From: Gordionus sp. m RMFG-2023
Taxonomy: Eukaryota; Nematomorpha; Gordioida; Chordodea; Parachordodidae
NCBI RefSeq assembly: GCF_954871325.1
Contig: NC_088779.1
Coordinates: forward strand, 30,874,729-30,938,728
Direction of reading: 5' to 3'
DNA length: 64,000 nt
The position numbers were made by a program, and so were the translations under genes. The notes beneath the pieces were generated by a model, which saw only the letters and a program-made list of their open reading frames with translations, searched no databases and was not told where the DNA came from. Positions within the stretch are counted from its first letter, which is position 1. Each line of letters opens with the position of its first letter. Shown here in pieces: positions 1-12,253 of the stretch.

Positions 1-604
1 AAGAGTTAGATGAGGTAAATTCATCAATGATGGTTATTATCAAATGGACACTTTCTTCTTGATTGAAGCTAATAAATGATTTATTTTATTTTTAGGTTTA
101 ACTAGTATACTGGAATACAAAAATTAATTTAAGTCTAGTAAAATTTAAAAATATAAAAATTAATCTATTTCCAGCTATAGACAAGTTGTGAACATTTTAA
201 AGTGAGAGCAGAGGAGTAGATACCAATCAAACCTTTCCTGAGCATACTGCCATAACTGTGGAGAATGAAGGGATTGGATACCCTACCCTGTCTTGGATAC
301 ATTGTATTCGTGGAGAAAATAGTTAGACTTTGTAGTTATGGAGAAGTTCAGAGTAGAAAGAGCGGTTTCACCTAATTCTTAACGAATTCCGAAATTGACA
401 AATTATTCTTTTAATTTTAATTTTTTTTTTAAGAGCGGGATTGATGTAAAAAGTGAGGAATTGGGAATACAGATTTAGGGGGAGAATATAAAAACGCGAA
501 ATGGATAAATCTCTCCATTTCCTAATATTCGTTCCAGAGTTTTGTCTTGGGGAAAAAAAGTGTATCGATAATCCTTGTGAAGATGCGTTTATAATAAGTT
601 ACCT
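1..604. other. Intergenic, no gene seen
   Basis: AT-rich sequence with no coding signal that I can support. A short open frame running into the AAAG repeat at the right edge is a repeat artefact. Confidence 0.5.
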
Positions 605-683
<79 letters not shown>

Positions 684-686
684 AAT
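605..686. repeat. (AAAG)n microsatellite
   Basis: About 20 uninterrupted AAAG units. It abuts the 3' end of the reverse-transcriptase element relic that follows, and AAAG is the dominant microsatellite motif of the window. Confidence 0.95.
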
Positions 687-734
687 AAGACAAAATTATT
701 AAATGCGATTGCGCACAAATTGAACGTCTCAAGG

Positions 735-2060
735 AAGAGATACGACTTAGATATTTAGAGCAAATATCAGCGGTAGCAAGTCCTTGTTGTAAGTAAAGGG
801 ATTCCTGATCGATCTTTTTGCGAATAAGTTCCCTCACTTCTTTAAAAAGGCATCTAACTTTGCTGCCGAAGGTGGTAAAAATGGAGGGCAGACGTTGGGG
901 ATATATGAGTAAGAAGGATCTATTGAGTTGTATTTAGTGGTAATCTGGGTTTCTGCTAAGGCAAGAGCATCTACGTAGAGGTTGGATGGTGCATTTGGAG
1001 ATCAATGTAAACTAAGATCTGACCCCTTTACCAAGGAATTAAGGACATTCCATCAAGAAGTTTTCCATCGACTCTAAATATGTCGGTTGTTTTAAGTCTA
1101 AATATAATGCCTGCAGATTTAAGTGCACGCGAAATGATTTCCCTACATTTGGTGCGCCATAGGAAACGACAACCAAATCTTACCCCGTCAGCGGAAATCG
1201 TCAACAGGTTGTTGAAATATGGCTTAGGGAAACTCATAACCGAATCCCCTTAGTTCATGTGGTGAAAAATTGTGAGATTATTATAGTGTGGCTCCGATTT
1301 TAGATAAGTGAAGGAGACTTAAGTGAGTGGCATATTCCAATCTTTCTATGAACATGTGGTGGGTCTTAGAGTGTTTGGGACAACGGAATATGAATCTTCT
1401 GATCGAAAGAGTTAGGGGATAAACGTAGGCCTATACCCCCGAGCGTGCATGGAAGGTGATGCTAGTAACCATGAATTATGATTAAGTCGGAGATTAAGGA
1501 TCTCCTTAGATTTGACGGAAGTTTCAAATAATTATAATGGTTCAGGAAATTCAAAAATTGAAGTGGATCGGAGAGCATAAAGAATTTTAAGAACGTAATA
1601 AAGGTTTTTGAGAATAATAAAAGTCTGATGAGGAGGGAGATGCTTGGAGATGTTTATAAAATTGAAGTAAAATTAGGATGATGCGTTATCGAAGAAGTGA
1701 TTTATGGATTTCAAACCACAACTGGTAAGCAGAGATGAGAGGGATTAGATTTCCTTTGCATTGAAGTTATGGGTGAATTGGGATGGAACAATATAGCAGG
1801 TCTCGGTTTTCTGCTCGTTAAGTGAAAATCCAATTATTTGAGAGCGTTTTAATAATGGTCAGTGCCTTTGCGATCTCGTGGGGGTCGTAGAATATTTCGT
1901 CTTCGATGTACCAGGTGTGCAATGGAAGATTGCAATAGGCCTTAATGTTTTTCACAATTTCATTTGATAGATACCTTTGCAGGAAAAGTGAAGAGCCTAT
2001 AGGATCACTTTGATGGATCCTTTCTGATGACGAAAGTAAATAATTGTTGAATTGGAAGAT
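735..2060 (-). mobile_element. Decayed non-LTR-type reverse-transcriptase element, copy A
   Basis: Read on the minus strand, pieces match a retroelement family known from many invertebrates. Around 2040-1840 lies an RT palm piece (a DPIGS segment, then WYIED where the catalytic box would be, then HEIAKALTIIKTLS). Around 1240-1020 lies RALKSAGI followed by DGKLLDGMSLIPW. Near 1000-770 a final LALAE...KYNSIDP...LLPLIF segment follows. The IPW/DGK part resembles the nuclease-like C-terminal domain of these elements and is shared with the copies at 22.0, 44.1 and 53.0 kb. The frame is heavily broken and it is an old relic. Assignment to LINEs rather than another RT class is inference. Confidence 0.7.
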
Positions 2061-2305
2061 GAGATGGCAAAGAATAGCAGGAGTGGAAAAAAAAGGTGGG
2101 AAATTATCGCTATATTTGTGGGAGAAAGTGAGAGGCGAGATGGAATTGAAAGAATTAAGTAAGTTTTCAATAATGAATTTTAGTAACTAATTTAAATTTA
2201 CAATTCTATTATGTTTTCAATTAAATTATATAAATTAATTGATAAAGTTATTTAAAATATAATGTTTTAAAAATATAAATAACAGTTTAGAATAATAATA
2301 TTGGT

Positions 2306-2589
2306 TCAGTTTAAACCCTCTAAATGAGATTCATTATACGTGTTATAATCATGTAAGGGATAACTACGTGGAGGAAAAGATGCTGATAAAATTACTACTT
2401 TATTAGGTCCTTTTCCGGTTTGTGCTGACCCAAGGATCCTTCGCTCTAAGAGTATAAAAGGACATCTCCCCCTTAAACTCGATTTAAATTTTGGCATATA
2501 AACCTTTTTAGGAACAATGAATTGAGAACCTCCATTGTTTTTTATTACAAACCCCGCAAAACTTATATTATACAGAAAGAACACCAACG
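2306..2589 (-). CDS. Orphan exon-like open frame, possible small secreted protein (unrecognised)
   Basis: An open frame of 93 codons on the minus strand with unusually mixed composition for this AT-rich window. Just upstream, the minus strand reads AATATAG followed by the open frame, a plausible splice acceptor, so this may be a terminal exon entered in phase 1. The first residues (LVFFLYNISFAGF) are hydrophobic and could belong to a signal peptide. The rest is basic and polar (VPKKVYMPKFKSSLRGR, then SFPPRSYPLHDYNTYNE) with one cysteine. I found no start-containing upstream exon and recognise no family. It lies about 1.1 kb beyond the 3' end of the serpin gene, on the same strand. It could be a chance open frame. 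Confidence 0.3.
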
Positions 2590-2695
2590 CTATATTTTAT
2601 CATTAATATGCACGAAACAAATAATAAATCGTACAGTTAAAACAATTTTCAAGATTGTCTTCTATTATATCAAATCATATACAATCAGTTAAAAA

Positions 2696-3000
2696 AGAAT
2701 TTTTTTTTTCTACTATGGCTTGAAAGGGATATCTTTTATGTGCGTTTTCAAATTTATCTATATAAATATAAAATACTAATATTCTTCTACTCTTTGAATG
2801 ATTTATGGTAACGAAGATAAATCCTCAAATATTAGAAGATATTTAAAAAAAGAATTTTTTTTTCTACTATGGCTGAAAGGGATATCTTTTATGTGCGTTT
2901 TCAAATTTATCTATATAAATATAAAATACTAATATTCTTCTACTCTTTGAATGATTTATGGTAACGAAGATAAATCCTCAAATATTAGAAGATATTTAAT
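2696..3000. repeat. Tandem duplication, ~155 bp unit, two copies
   Basis: The unit beginning AGAATTTTTTTTTTCTAC at 2696 recurs at 2851 with only a few small differences (for example GGCTTGAAAG versus GGCTGAAAG). The near identity implies a young tandem duplication. No coding content is seen. Confidence 0.9.
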
Positions 3001-3335
3001 TGATTCCTTCTAAATCTATTCAGAAAAAAAAAATTAATATCATATACATATATAATTTATATAATGTTTTATGTTACTATTGATAATATCTATATTAGTA
3101 TTAAAAAAATTATAACGATACTAACCCTATAAGAAATGATATAAATGTAAGTTTCAGCACCAGAAAGGAACCGATAAAACGTAAGTTAAAGAAAATCGTT
3201 AGAAATGGAAGCTGAATTCTTAGATTCTACACCGTTATAACGGGAATAGTTAATCGAAGGTATAAAAGTTTCAAAATTTGCGTTTTAAGATTCCTTCCTA
3301 GAATAAATCTTATGACTCCTGGATTATCAATTAAG
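3001..3335. other. Intergenic AT-rich
   Basis: No gene or repeat that I can support. Confidence 0.5.
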
Positions 3336-3354
3336 AATGAAAGAAAGAAAGAAA

Positions 3355-3415
<61 letters not shown>

Positions 3416-3429
3416 ATGAAAGAAAGAAT
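3336..3429. repeat. (AAAG)n microsatellite
   Basis: An AAAG tract with one AAG interruption and GAATG variants at the ends. It lies downstream of the serpin stop codon. Confidence 0.95.
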
Positions 3430-3683
3430 GTTTTTATTAGTGCGTGAAAGAAATGTTAATATATTAATTTTAACTGATTACAGTTAATTATCATTTTGTT
3501 AGCACTACCTAATAATAGGTTTTAAAAAAAAATTTTTTATGCTTCTTTGCTTTACCATATAATTATTTACCTATAAATATATGATATCAATAATTAATCT
3601 TTGAATTTATCAAAGTAAACAAAATAAAAATTCATCATAAGATATAAATAAGTTATAAAAGTTATATAATATTATTCATAAAT

Positions 3684-6600
3684 TCATGCATTTGTTTGAG
3701 GTGGTTTGCTGTAAGTTCCAATAAAGAGAATGTTTGAATTGGAAAGATCCATAATAAAATACAAGAATGGTCGGTCGGCTTTGAACTCAGTTGGAGTCAT
3801 GACAGATAACAAGGATATAACAGCACCGGTGGCCGCGGCTGCTTCACTTCCGATTTCGTTAACTTCGATAAAGGCCTTATGATAAACTTCAGACAAATAC
3901 AGTCTTTCAGTCTCTGAAGAACCCGATTCAGCTCTGGAAATCCCTGACAGATCGGCCTTGTTACTTCATTCAAGTTTTATTATTTTTTTTCCAAAATATA
4001 AATTAACATAAATGAGTGTGTAGCTTTAAAGTAGATACATCTGAAACTCAGCACGGACAGCCTTGGCTTGTGAAATTATGAAAGGTCAGGCTTTTTAAAA
4101 AAAAATTCCCGACCAGGGTTACCTGCAGGGTTATGGATGGGCCGGGCCGGGCTTAGTACATCTCTAGCTTAAAACTAAATCCCCAGATTCGAATAGTGTC
4201 TCATAAAATTCATAATTATTTACATCACATATCGATGTTATTTTCGTTGATCGACATTAATAAATTTAAACGTGTACATTTTCCTCGTGTGCAATAATAT
4301 TATGATGTACCCAAATATATCGGTCATCCCTAGTTTCTGCAAAACCTCCTTCATCTCGATGCCGTAATCAATCTTGAATTTTGGTATCGTCACCCTAATT
4401 TTTTTTTCGTGTCTTAGCCCTTCGATCAATTTTGTCAGTATAGCCGTGTTGAGATCTTGGATAAGCCCATCTAATCCATTCTGCTTTGGAAGCACGAAAA
4501 ACATGGCCAAATTGGAATCCACGTAATCCAATCTCAATACCTTCACCGGTTGTGGATGCTTTATGGAGGAGTCCATTAGTGTAGAAAAATCGAAATCTCC
4601 GTAATGACCGTCCTTAGAACCTTGCATCATGTCAACTTCCTGGCTCAGTCCATCGTCGCTTTTAAATTCTATTTTTCTCGTTAACCTTTTTTTTTAAATT
4701 TTTTTTTTAAATGAAACAAACAAAATGACTCTTAAAAATAATTTTTCAAAATGATAAATTTTCGCGATTGTTGTCGAAATAAAAATGTCGGGGAAACCGG
4801 CGGGCCCGGTCCTAAGCACCGGATATCCGGTCCGAGTCGTATTTTAATATTTTAAAAATATATCCAGGCCGGGGATGAAAAAAACAACCAGGAGAGTTTT
4901 CTGCCTAGAAACGTTGTTACCGAGTTGCTTCGAACGTTAGATTTTACTGAGAAGGCGAATAATTTGCGGGTCGTGGAAAGAAATTACGATGACGCGGAAA
5001 GGTGAGGCGCTCACCAGATTTGCCCGTAATGACTAGATGACCTGCGAAAATAAAATAAATCGTTCGAAACCCTTGGCACCGGAAACGCGGAGGATAAATT
5101 TTTAAATCAAGTAATATGGTAAAGCATATTTACGGGGAATTGAATTTAACTCCGGTAGAAGTGTGGGAACTGAAAAATAATCGGCGTTTACATGATAAAA
5201 TGGATTGAGCGTGGCGGATACCGTCAAACGATTCGATTGGTCGAAAATTATCGTTTAAGGGGGAAAAAAAATTAAGTTGCCCATGGGTGGTAGGATTAAC
5301 ATCTTTTATGAATAATTACTGGATTTGGTTTTACCGGTTAATGTTGTGAATGGAAAGGCATCCTCGGGAAAAGTAAATATTTTCGAGTGTTATAAAAGGC
5401 AATGGTAAATTTGATGAACAAATATAGCGAAATAAGGAAAAAACTAGCATTCCTAAAGGAAGACCGTAATCGATCTCCGTTAAAAGAAGGGATTTTTTTT
5501 AACAGCATAACTGATTTATAAAGGAAAATTTTGAATAAAAAAAAGTGTGTCTAAATTTTTTAAAGAAAAAATATCCAATAACCGCAGTAGCTTTCACTGA
5601 ATAATTTCTACGTGAATTTATCCCAATTTATAGCATAAGATTTTGGAACAAAAAATACATAAATTCTGGATTCAAAAATATTATTTTCTTTAATTCCTTT
5701 TTTTCATATTACGAAATATTTTTAGAGGAGAAAAATTTTTTAAAAAAAATTGATGATTTTCGATCATCCAAATTATATTAATTTTATAAATTTTTTAAAA
5801 ATATGATATTCGCGTTTAATTATATAATTTATTTTATATATATTAGTTAATAAATGTATATGTAATGTAATGTAATATAAATATAATAAACATTAGCAAA
5901 TAATAACCTTGATCACGAAAAAAAAAACTATTTAAAATTTTTTGGAGAATGATATATGATATACTATTATTGTATTCTAAATAATAATAAAAAAATTGAT
6001 ATTTATTAAATACTAATAGCTATCCAGGGATTTTAAGTGAAAATTTTGAAATTTATCAAACGAAAAAAGGGGAAAAAAATTTTGAGCTTATGTAGACACC
6101 CCCCCCCCCTACAGCTAACCTGTCAAAAATGAAGGGCGATTTGGATATTTCTCTTGAGCTAATTCCTCCATGAATGACCGGTTACATATATGGTAAGGAC
6201 CTAATTAGGTGGTTTCTGTAAATAACTTACACACAACTAAATTTATGAATGAGAGACAAATATCCCCTTATAAATTGGTGTATGAAGATTCAAACCTGGT
6301 CGTTGATGTCAAATACGATCTAAAACCGATTCCGAACTCAATTCGGTCGGTTAGCGGCCCGGATAGGCTGAGCGGATAGTTCGAAAATTTAACATTAATA
6401 GGTTATGTAGTCTACTTTTTTATTTCGTAAAGGTGAGTTGAATAGGAAAGTTAATAGGTAAAATTAAATATTAAGAAGATAGGAAAAGATGACTTAAAGA
6501 TTAAGGAAATCATACATTAGATTTTGTGATAACTTACAGGAACTTGTCTTTGAAAATTAATTATCTTATTAACACTTACTTGGGATCAAATTTATCCTTC

Positions 6601-7268
6601 CAGTTTCCTTTGAAATAAATGGTGCCTATCAAAACCATGCGAGTGAACGCGTCGAGACTATTAGGGGGTAGTAGATTTTTGATTTTCCCGTTGGTGGCGT
6701 TCGAAACATCTTGGTTTATAATTTTTTCTGCCAGTTTCGGCTGGCTCTTGAAATTCAAATTTCGGATAGTAGCCCTGTAAAAACGTTTCACATTTTTTTC
6801 GAAGATCGGGTTGAGAAGAAACGTTTTGTCGGGGTAAATTCCGTAACCGGTTTCTAGGGTGAAGTTTCTTTTTCGGTTTTTGGCGCCCAAATGAAGTTTT
6901 GCAGCATTTGCGATAGCTTTGTGCAAACCTTCCTGATTCTGGGGAGTCGGAATGGGTTGAAAGTTCGAAGAATAATGCAGGGTGTCCGATAATTGGCGGA
7001 ACGTTTCACCCTTAGCTCCTATCATTATCATAGAAAGTACCTGGGCCACGTTAAAGGGAGACAGAATAATATTGACACCATTTTTTAAGCCCTTCGTTGA
7101 GCTGGTCGCTACCTGTCTCAAAGTGTCGAAGGTGAATTGGTTGTTGGAGAGGGCCAGCTTGGTTTGAGAATTCTGGGAATCCATAGATGTCGCCAAAAAC
7201 TGGCGGTAAATCAAAATCAAACATGCCGATCTCAAAATAGTTCGTAGGGAAAAGGGATAACCTGTCAT
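3684..7268 (-). CDS. Serpin (serine protease inhibitor), three visible exons
   Basis: Exons on the minus strand are 7268-6580, 4685-4311 and 3963-3684. Introns are GT-AG (donors GTAAGT and GTACAT) and phases match (2, 2), giving about 447 residues. Serpin hallmarks: NGKIKNLL and VLIGTIYFKGNWKDKFDP near residues 195-229, MMQGSKDGHYG at the start of strand 3A/2C, FFVLPKQNGLDGL, VTIPKFKIDYGIEM, LGMTDIFG, KADLSGIS, HKAFIEVNEIGSEAAAATGAV, and the C-terminal DRPFLYFI. The hinge EAAAATGAV suits an inhibitory serpin. Counting from P17 (Glu395) puts P1 near Met410/Thr411, so a trypsin-like target is not indicated. A hydrophobic stretch (residues ~8-26) could be a signal or anchor. The start is uncertain: an upstream in-frame extension ends at an AG, so a further 5' exon is possible. 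In arthropods such serpins often control haemolymph protease cascades; that role is inference. Confidence 0.9.
4780..5440. other. Mixed-composition block inside serpin intron
   Basis: Within the 1.9 kb second serpin intron this block is much less AT-rich than its surroundings. On the plus strand around 4885-5000 a frame reads like protein (PRNVVTELLRTLDFTEK, then NNLRVVERNYDDAE) and further protein-like pieces follow in other frames to about 5390. It looks like a decayed coding insertion, but I cannot assign it to a family. Confidence 0.35.
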
Positions 7269-7299
7269 TGACGAATATTCTTTAACAGCCCAATCGGAA

Positions 7300-8534
7300 A
7301 TCTATCATTTAAAAAAAATTAGCGTTATTAATTTTTTTTAAAATTATATAATTATAAAAATTAAGATTTTAAATTTATAAAAAATCTATTAAACATTATC
7401 AATTATATTTTATTTACTATATTTTTGTTTATTTTCGTTGCAAAAAAATAAATAAATAAATAATCATAATAAATAAAAGTTATCCGATGTCAAAAATTTT
7501 ATTTTTTCGATATGACAAATAATTGTCGTATTATTTTGTAATGTCATCCGTAAAGTAAATCAATCTTTAATAGGTATAAATATTAAAGTTTTGTTATAAT
7601 TGCTTTATTTTATATTATTTTAGACTTTGTCAAGCTAAAAAAAAGAACTGGCAAAACCCGATTCGTGGTCGAAAAAGATCCTTTTTTATTTTTGAAGAGA
7701 TTCACAACCCGAACCGAGCCCGAGACTCGACGGGTCGAGCTACGGACAGACCGTGCAGTTATAAATAAATGCCTATTGTGTAAATAAATAAGTTTTTAAA
7801 GAGGTCAATTTAAAAAATAATTTTTTTAGCTCCTAAAACCCGCTTCTTTGAGCAGTATCTTCCGAAAAAGAGTTATAGGGAATAAAATTTTTAGGTATAT
7901 CGTGGCTGACAATTAGATTATTCCATCTCCACTTTTCCTTAATTTTTTTTTTTGTAAATAGAATAATCTAATTATATATAAAAAATATATGATTTATTAT
8001 ATAAAAAAAAGTCATTTTTGACAAAAAAAGAAAGGAATATATGTACCTGATAGATGATTATAGAAATAAATATGAAATTTATATATAATTTCAAGGAACG
8101 TTCCGGAAAGGTTGCGGAATAAGCTTTCCGGTTTTATTCCCGTTCCATAAAGTTACTCGAATTTCCGTTGCAATGTCCATAATTTTTTCCGGAAGAAAAA
8201 GGATGAAACTATACCCCCGGGAAATATTGTGTGCGCATGCCTGTGACCCAAAAAATATTTATAATCTTAGCATATAAAATTATTAAATAATTATTTATAA
8301 AATATTCGTTTAAATGTAAAAATAATTTAATTTAAGTCATTTGTAAATGGTTCAAAATGTAACGATGAAAACTTAGCATCCGACCCCTCATTACCTCTAA
8401 AATTTGTTTTATGGGCGTTTAGCGGATTTAGTCGACTACCTCCCGGTCGTAACTATTTTAAATATGTATTTTTCTTGGTTTTTGTATTGAGTCAAGAATA
8501 ATATTTTAAATAAAATGCATTCTAGCCAAGTTAG
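7300..8534. other. Intergenic, no gene; small GC-rich patches
   Basis: Mostly AT-rich. A patch at about 7640-7765 has CCCGATTCG, GACGGGTCGAGC and ends in ACGGACAGACCGTGCAG. The related string GCACGGACAGCC occurs near 4050, and AGCACGGA near 21680, suggesting scattered fragments of one inverted-repeat element. Confidence 0.4.
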
Positions 8535-8627
8535 AAGAAAGAAAGAAAGAAAGAAAGAGAAAGAAAAGAAAGAAAGAAAGAAAAGAAAGAAAAGAAAGAA
8601 AAGAAAGAAAAGAAAGAAAAGAAAGAA

Positions 8628-8667
<40 letters not shown>

Positions 8668-8821
8668 AAAGAAAGAAAGAAAGAAAGAAAGAAAAGAAAG
8701 AAAAGAAAGAAGAGAAAGAAGAGAAAAAAAGAAAGAAAGAAAGAAAGAAAGAAAAGAAAAGAAAAGAAAAGAAAAGAAAAGAAAAGAAAGAAAGAAAGAA
8801 AAAAAGAAAAGAAGGAAAGAC
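8535..8821. repeat. Compound (AAAG)/(AAAAG) microsatellite
   Basis: About 290 bp of pure purine, mixing 4- and 5-base units on the plus strand. Long open frames in all purine frames and the complementary pyrimidine frames are artefacts. Confidence 0.97.
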
Positions 8822-8926
8822 AATAGTGACACTATAAAAAGTACTCAGATTTAATGACATTTGACAGACTAAAATGATATTCATGATAATTAATCACTAC
8901 ATGACTGACGATTCATTCCATTTTTT

Positions 8927-9131
8927 CATTCATTCATTCCATACATTCATTTATTCATTCATTCCATACATTCATTTATTCATTTATTCATTCATTCATT
9001 CATTCATAAATTTATTTATTTATTCATTCCATACATTCATTTATTCATTCATTCATTCCATACATTTATTTATTCTTTCATTCATTTATTTATTTATTCA
9101 TCATTCATTTATTTATTCTTTCATTCATTTA
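8927..9131. repeat. (ATTC)n-type microsatellite
   Basis: Imperfect repeats of CATT/ATTT with recurring CCATACATTCATTTATTC units, so there is a longer period of roughly 30 bp over the 4-base one. The overlapping open frame is a repeat artefact. Confidence 0.9.
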
Positions 9132-10452
9132 TTGAAATGTGTATAAAAACAATATTAGCATGGTAACACGCCATTTTTGTTCCCAATTTTACTATATAAC
9201 TTTATGAAACTATTTTTTGCTCAGATTTAAACTAGACAATGGAAATTTTATATGCTGATGTCTTTCTTATCCAGTGTTAAGAAAAACGGCTCTTTTTAAG
9301 CCGATTTAAAAACGACTTACTCAAAGTCTTAACCCCGGGTTTTCAATTTTTCAATAAATGTATAAAATATATTCACAATAAGATCTAACCGTTCGTATCC
9401 AATGGTTTTTTTTCTAATAACCAATGATTATACTTTATAACAAATCTAACCAATTATAGTTAATAAATAACCTCAAGTCATTTTATTATAATATTGTGGC
9501 CCCTTTGCAGGGGATTGCTTGAAATCCGAGATAAGATACCTTTTAAAGGCTTTATCGAGGACGTACTCATATCGATATTTTAAGAGTAAATGGCATTTAT
9601 TGAATTTTTGAAGCTATAGAATTTGTTAGTGAATATAATAAATCTCATCTTGGGATAAAGCATCTCTAGGTAAAATCATAATGTTTAGATAAAAAAAATT
9701 TATTTTCCTTACCCCAAATTCATTATAATACTAAAAATATAAATCTATTTTTTATACACTAAAAAAAAGTAGTTATATTTATTTTCTATTTTATCAATTT
9801 AATTTTTTAAAATTACTATTATCTTAGGGATATCGGTTACATGGGGTAACAATGTTAATTGCGAATAACTTTATATAACGTTTAAGCCTTTAGAAATCAT
9901 AAATTTAAGTGTTTGAAGATGTAATTTTATATATAATTTCTTTACCTACGTTAATCCTTCGAAATATTGTTGTATGTTTTAATATATTTTTGCCAAAAAA
10001 TTTTTTTATTAATACCCACCAAATTATAAATATTATACTTTAAAACAACTGTGTAAACTTATTTTCCTTGGCTCGAAAAATTGAAATATATTTTGAAACT
10101 ATAATTTTAAAGAAATAATATATTAAGCTTGTATATTAAGAGAGACACCGTTATTTATTGTGGTGTCTTTAAAAAATATTAGTTAATATCCAATAATTTA
10201 CCAAACCTCACTTGATTATTATAACATGGTGTAACACAGGCGCATAGCCAGAAATTTATTACAGTTGGTATGCAATTAAAAAAAAATTTATATTAAAATA
10301 ATTGCTTTTTTCGGTAGAGTTAAAAATTTATTGGAACTAATCGATTTAACGTTTATCGATAACCAATCATATCAGAAATGACAATTTCGAACACGAAAAA
10401 TAAAATATTGGAAAAATACAAAATAAATTATACTATTAAAACAAAATGTTAT
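9132..10452. other. Intergenic AT-rich with MITE fragment
   Basis: No gene seen. At 9272-9340 CAGTGTTAAGAAAAACGGCT and a partly complementary right part resemble the TAGTGTTGTTAAA MITE family. At about 10238-10262 GGCGCATAGCCAGAAATTT resembles the end of the CAGTGGCGTAGC repeat family seen again near 39.97 and 44.05 kb. Confidence 0.4.
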
Positions 10453-10700
10453 AGGTATAACCAAGGACGTGAACCCATACCCGGGTTCAGGAAATTTAAA
10501 AAGTGTTTGGTCGGGCATTTTGAAACCGCAGAACAAACAGAGACCGACTCATTAAACCCGGGTTAATATGGACCTGGGGCAGGTCTGAAACACTTCTCAG
10601 GAAATCGGTTTCGATTAAGTTCCTGTTATCAAAATTTCTATTAAACTAAATTTTAAATTCTTGAACTCGGGGTTCGGGTTCACTTACCTGGGGTATAACT
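10453..10700. mobile_element. Short inverted-repeat element (MITE-like), ~248 bp
   Basis: Left arm GGTATAACCAAGGACGTGA, continuing ACCCATACCCGGGTTCAGG, is complementary to the right arm, which read in reverse gives AGTTATACCCCAGGTAAGTG then AACCCGAACCCCGAGTTCA. The arms are about 48 bp. No transposase and no clear target-site duplication were found. A short open frame inside is incidental. Confidence 0.65.
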
Positions 10701-10726
10701 GGTAATGTAAATCGCAGTAAAATTTT

Positions 10727-10795
10727 CCTTCCTTCCTTCTTTCCTTCCTTCCTTCCTTCCCCCCTTCCTTCCTTCCTTCTTTCTTTCATTCTTTA
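10727..10795. repeat. (TTCC)n microsatellite
   Basis: Pyrimidine tract of TTCC/TTCT units with a short C run. Confidence 0.93.
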
Positions 10796-11002
10796 TAAAA
10801 AAAAAATTAAAACACTTTATATAAATATTTATGAATTTTTTTTTTTAAAAAAATGGACACTTTTTGACTATAAAAAAAAATTGTAAAGCAATAAAATCGC
10901 TATCATTTTTTTGTAGCTTGTTGGCAAATTATAATTAAATATTTATTGTATCGACTGAAATTATCAGAATTTCCCCTCTTTTAATTCCGATAAACCCTAA
11001 GC

Positions 11003-11372
11003 GCTGTTAAACGGCTCGATTGGAGCCTATTTTCTAAAAAAATGGGCTAATGGTGCGCACATATTGAACATTTCAACGCTTCGTTTCAAAACGCAAATAA
11101 TGCATTTTAAATCCATTCGTTTATATTTAGCATTGTTTGCGTTTTGTATTTTGAATTATTTATATGCGTTTTGAAAACGCTGCGTTAAAACGTTCAATTT
11201 GTGCGCACTGTAACAACAAGCCTGAAAATTTTGCTCATCGAAGGCACCAAGGTTTTGGATGCCCATTATCAATCTCGAAGGCCCATCCAATAGTTATTCG
11301 GGTTAAAATGTTTGAGTTGAGCCATTTCTTTAAAAAATTGGTTTCAATAGAGCCAGCCGTTCAACAACACTG
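11003..11372. mobile_element. MITE of the TAGTGTTGTTAAA family, long copy
   Basis: Left end GCGCTGTTAAACGGCTCGAT and right end GAGCCAGCCGTTCAACAACA followed by CTG form imperfect terminal inverted repeats. The interior shares GCTCATCGAAGGCACCAAGG with the relatives near 43.2 kb and 63.6 kb (a GGTGGYACRRA-like block). About 370 bp. The 69-codon open frame inside is not a gene. Confidence 0.6.
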
Positions 11373-12253
11373 ACCTATACTATATCTAGGATTTATTTAC
11401 AGAAATATCAGAGACTTGCAAAGCTCTGCTCTTATAAAGGCCGAGTCAGTGAGGGAACTCGGGCGATAGAAATGCCTCATTTTGTTAACTATTTTAAAAA
11501 CTTCCAATTCTATTTCTTTTTGTAAAATTCGGGCAGTGACATGTATACCAAAAACGCGATCTGTTATGAAGGATAATTTTATTATAATAATAGCTTATTA
11601 TCTCATTAAATTTGAAATATTTTTTAAATTATAAACAAATCAACTATTTGCAAAAAACTTTAAAAAAAAACGTTTTTAATTTTAATTGGCAAATTCTCAT
11701 ATCAAAATAATAAATATGATATATTGCCATATTAGGATTCGATCATCATGATCAATCATTGATTCGTAAATTGGGGCTTTTCCAGCGTTTTCTGATAAAA
11801 ACGTATTTGGATGCATTAGTTTTTATTGACTTTCAAATATTGAACATTTTTATTATGATATTTTGGAATTAATATGATATATTTTGATAATTCGATAAAG
11901 AAGAAAAATAGATTCTTAACTTTGAAGGTAAAAAATTTTAAAATATTGTCTTTTTTATTTGTCAATTTTTTTTTTTTATCTATGCGAAATTTATATCTTA
12001 AATTTTTAAAATATCTTTAATTTTATAAATATAAAATCAAAAAATAAATGCGTAAGAACAATTTAAAAATTATTAAATAGGTTATTTTAATGGGCAAATT
12101 ATTAATTAATTGGACAGTTTTAAAAAATTATTTCATAATTATTTTCTAATTTTTTGGGCATATTATAAATTGATTAAATTTTTAAAATTTTTTTCAGACT
12201 TATGGGAAAGTTTATTTTTATGAAGTCGCAAAATTTTATTGTTTGGTATTTAT
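11373..12253. other. Intergenic AT-rich
   Basis: Nothing recognisable beyond homopolymer-rich AT sequence. Confidence 0.5.

Noticed and set aside
501-837. Open frames on both strands across the AAAG tract
   Set aside because: They are products of the microsatellite; the flanking residues show no family and there are no splice signals.
8506-9146. Lys/Arg/Glu-rich and Phe/Ser/Leu-rich long open frames
   Set aside because: Simple-sequence artefacts of the purine tract and the ATTC repeat.
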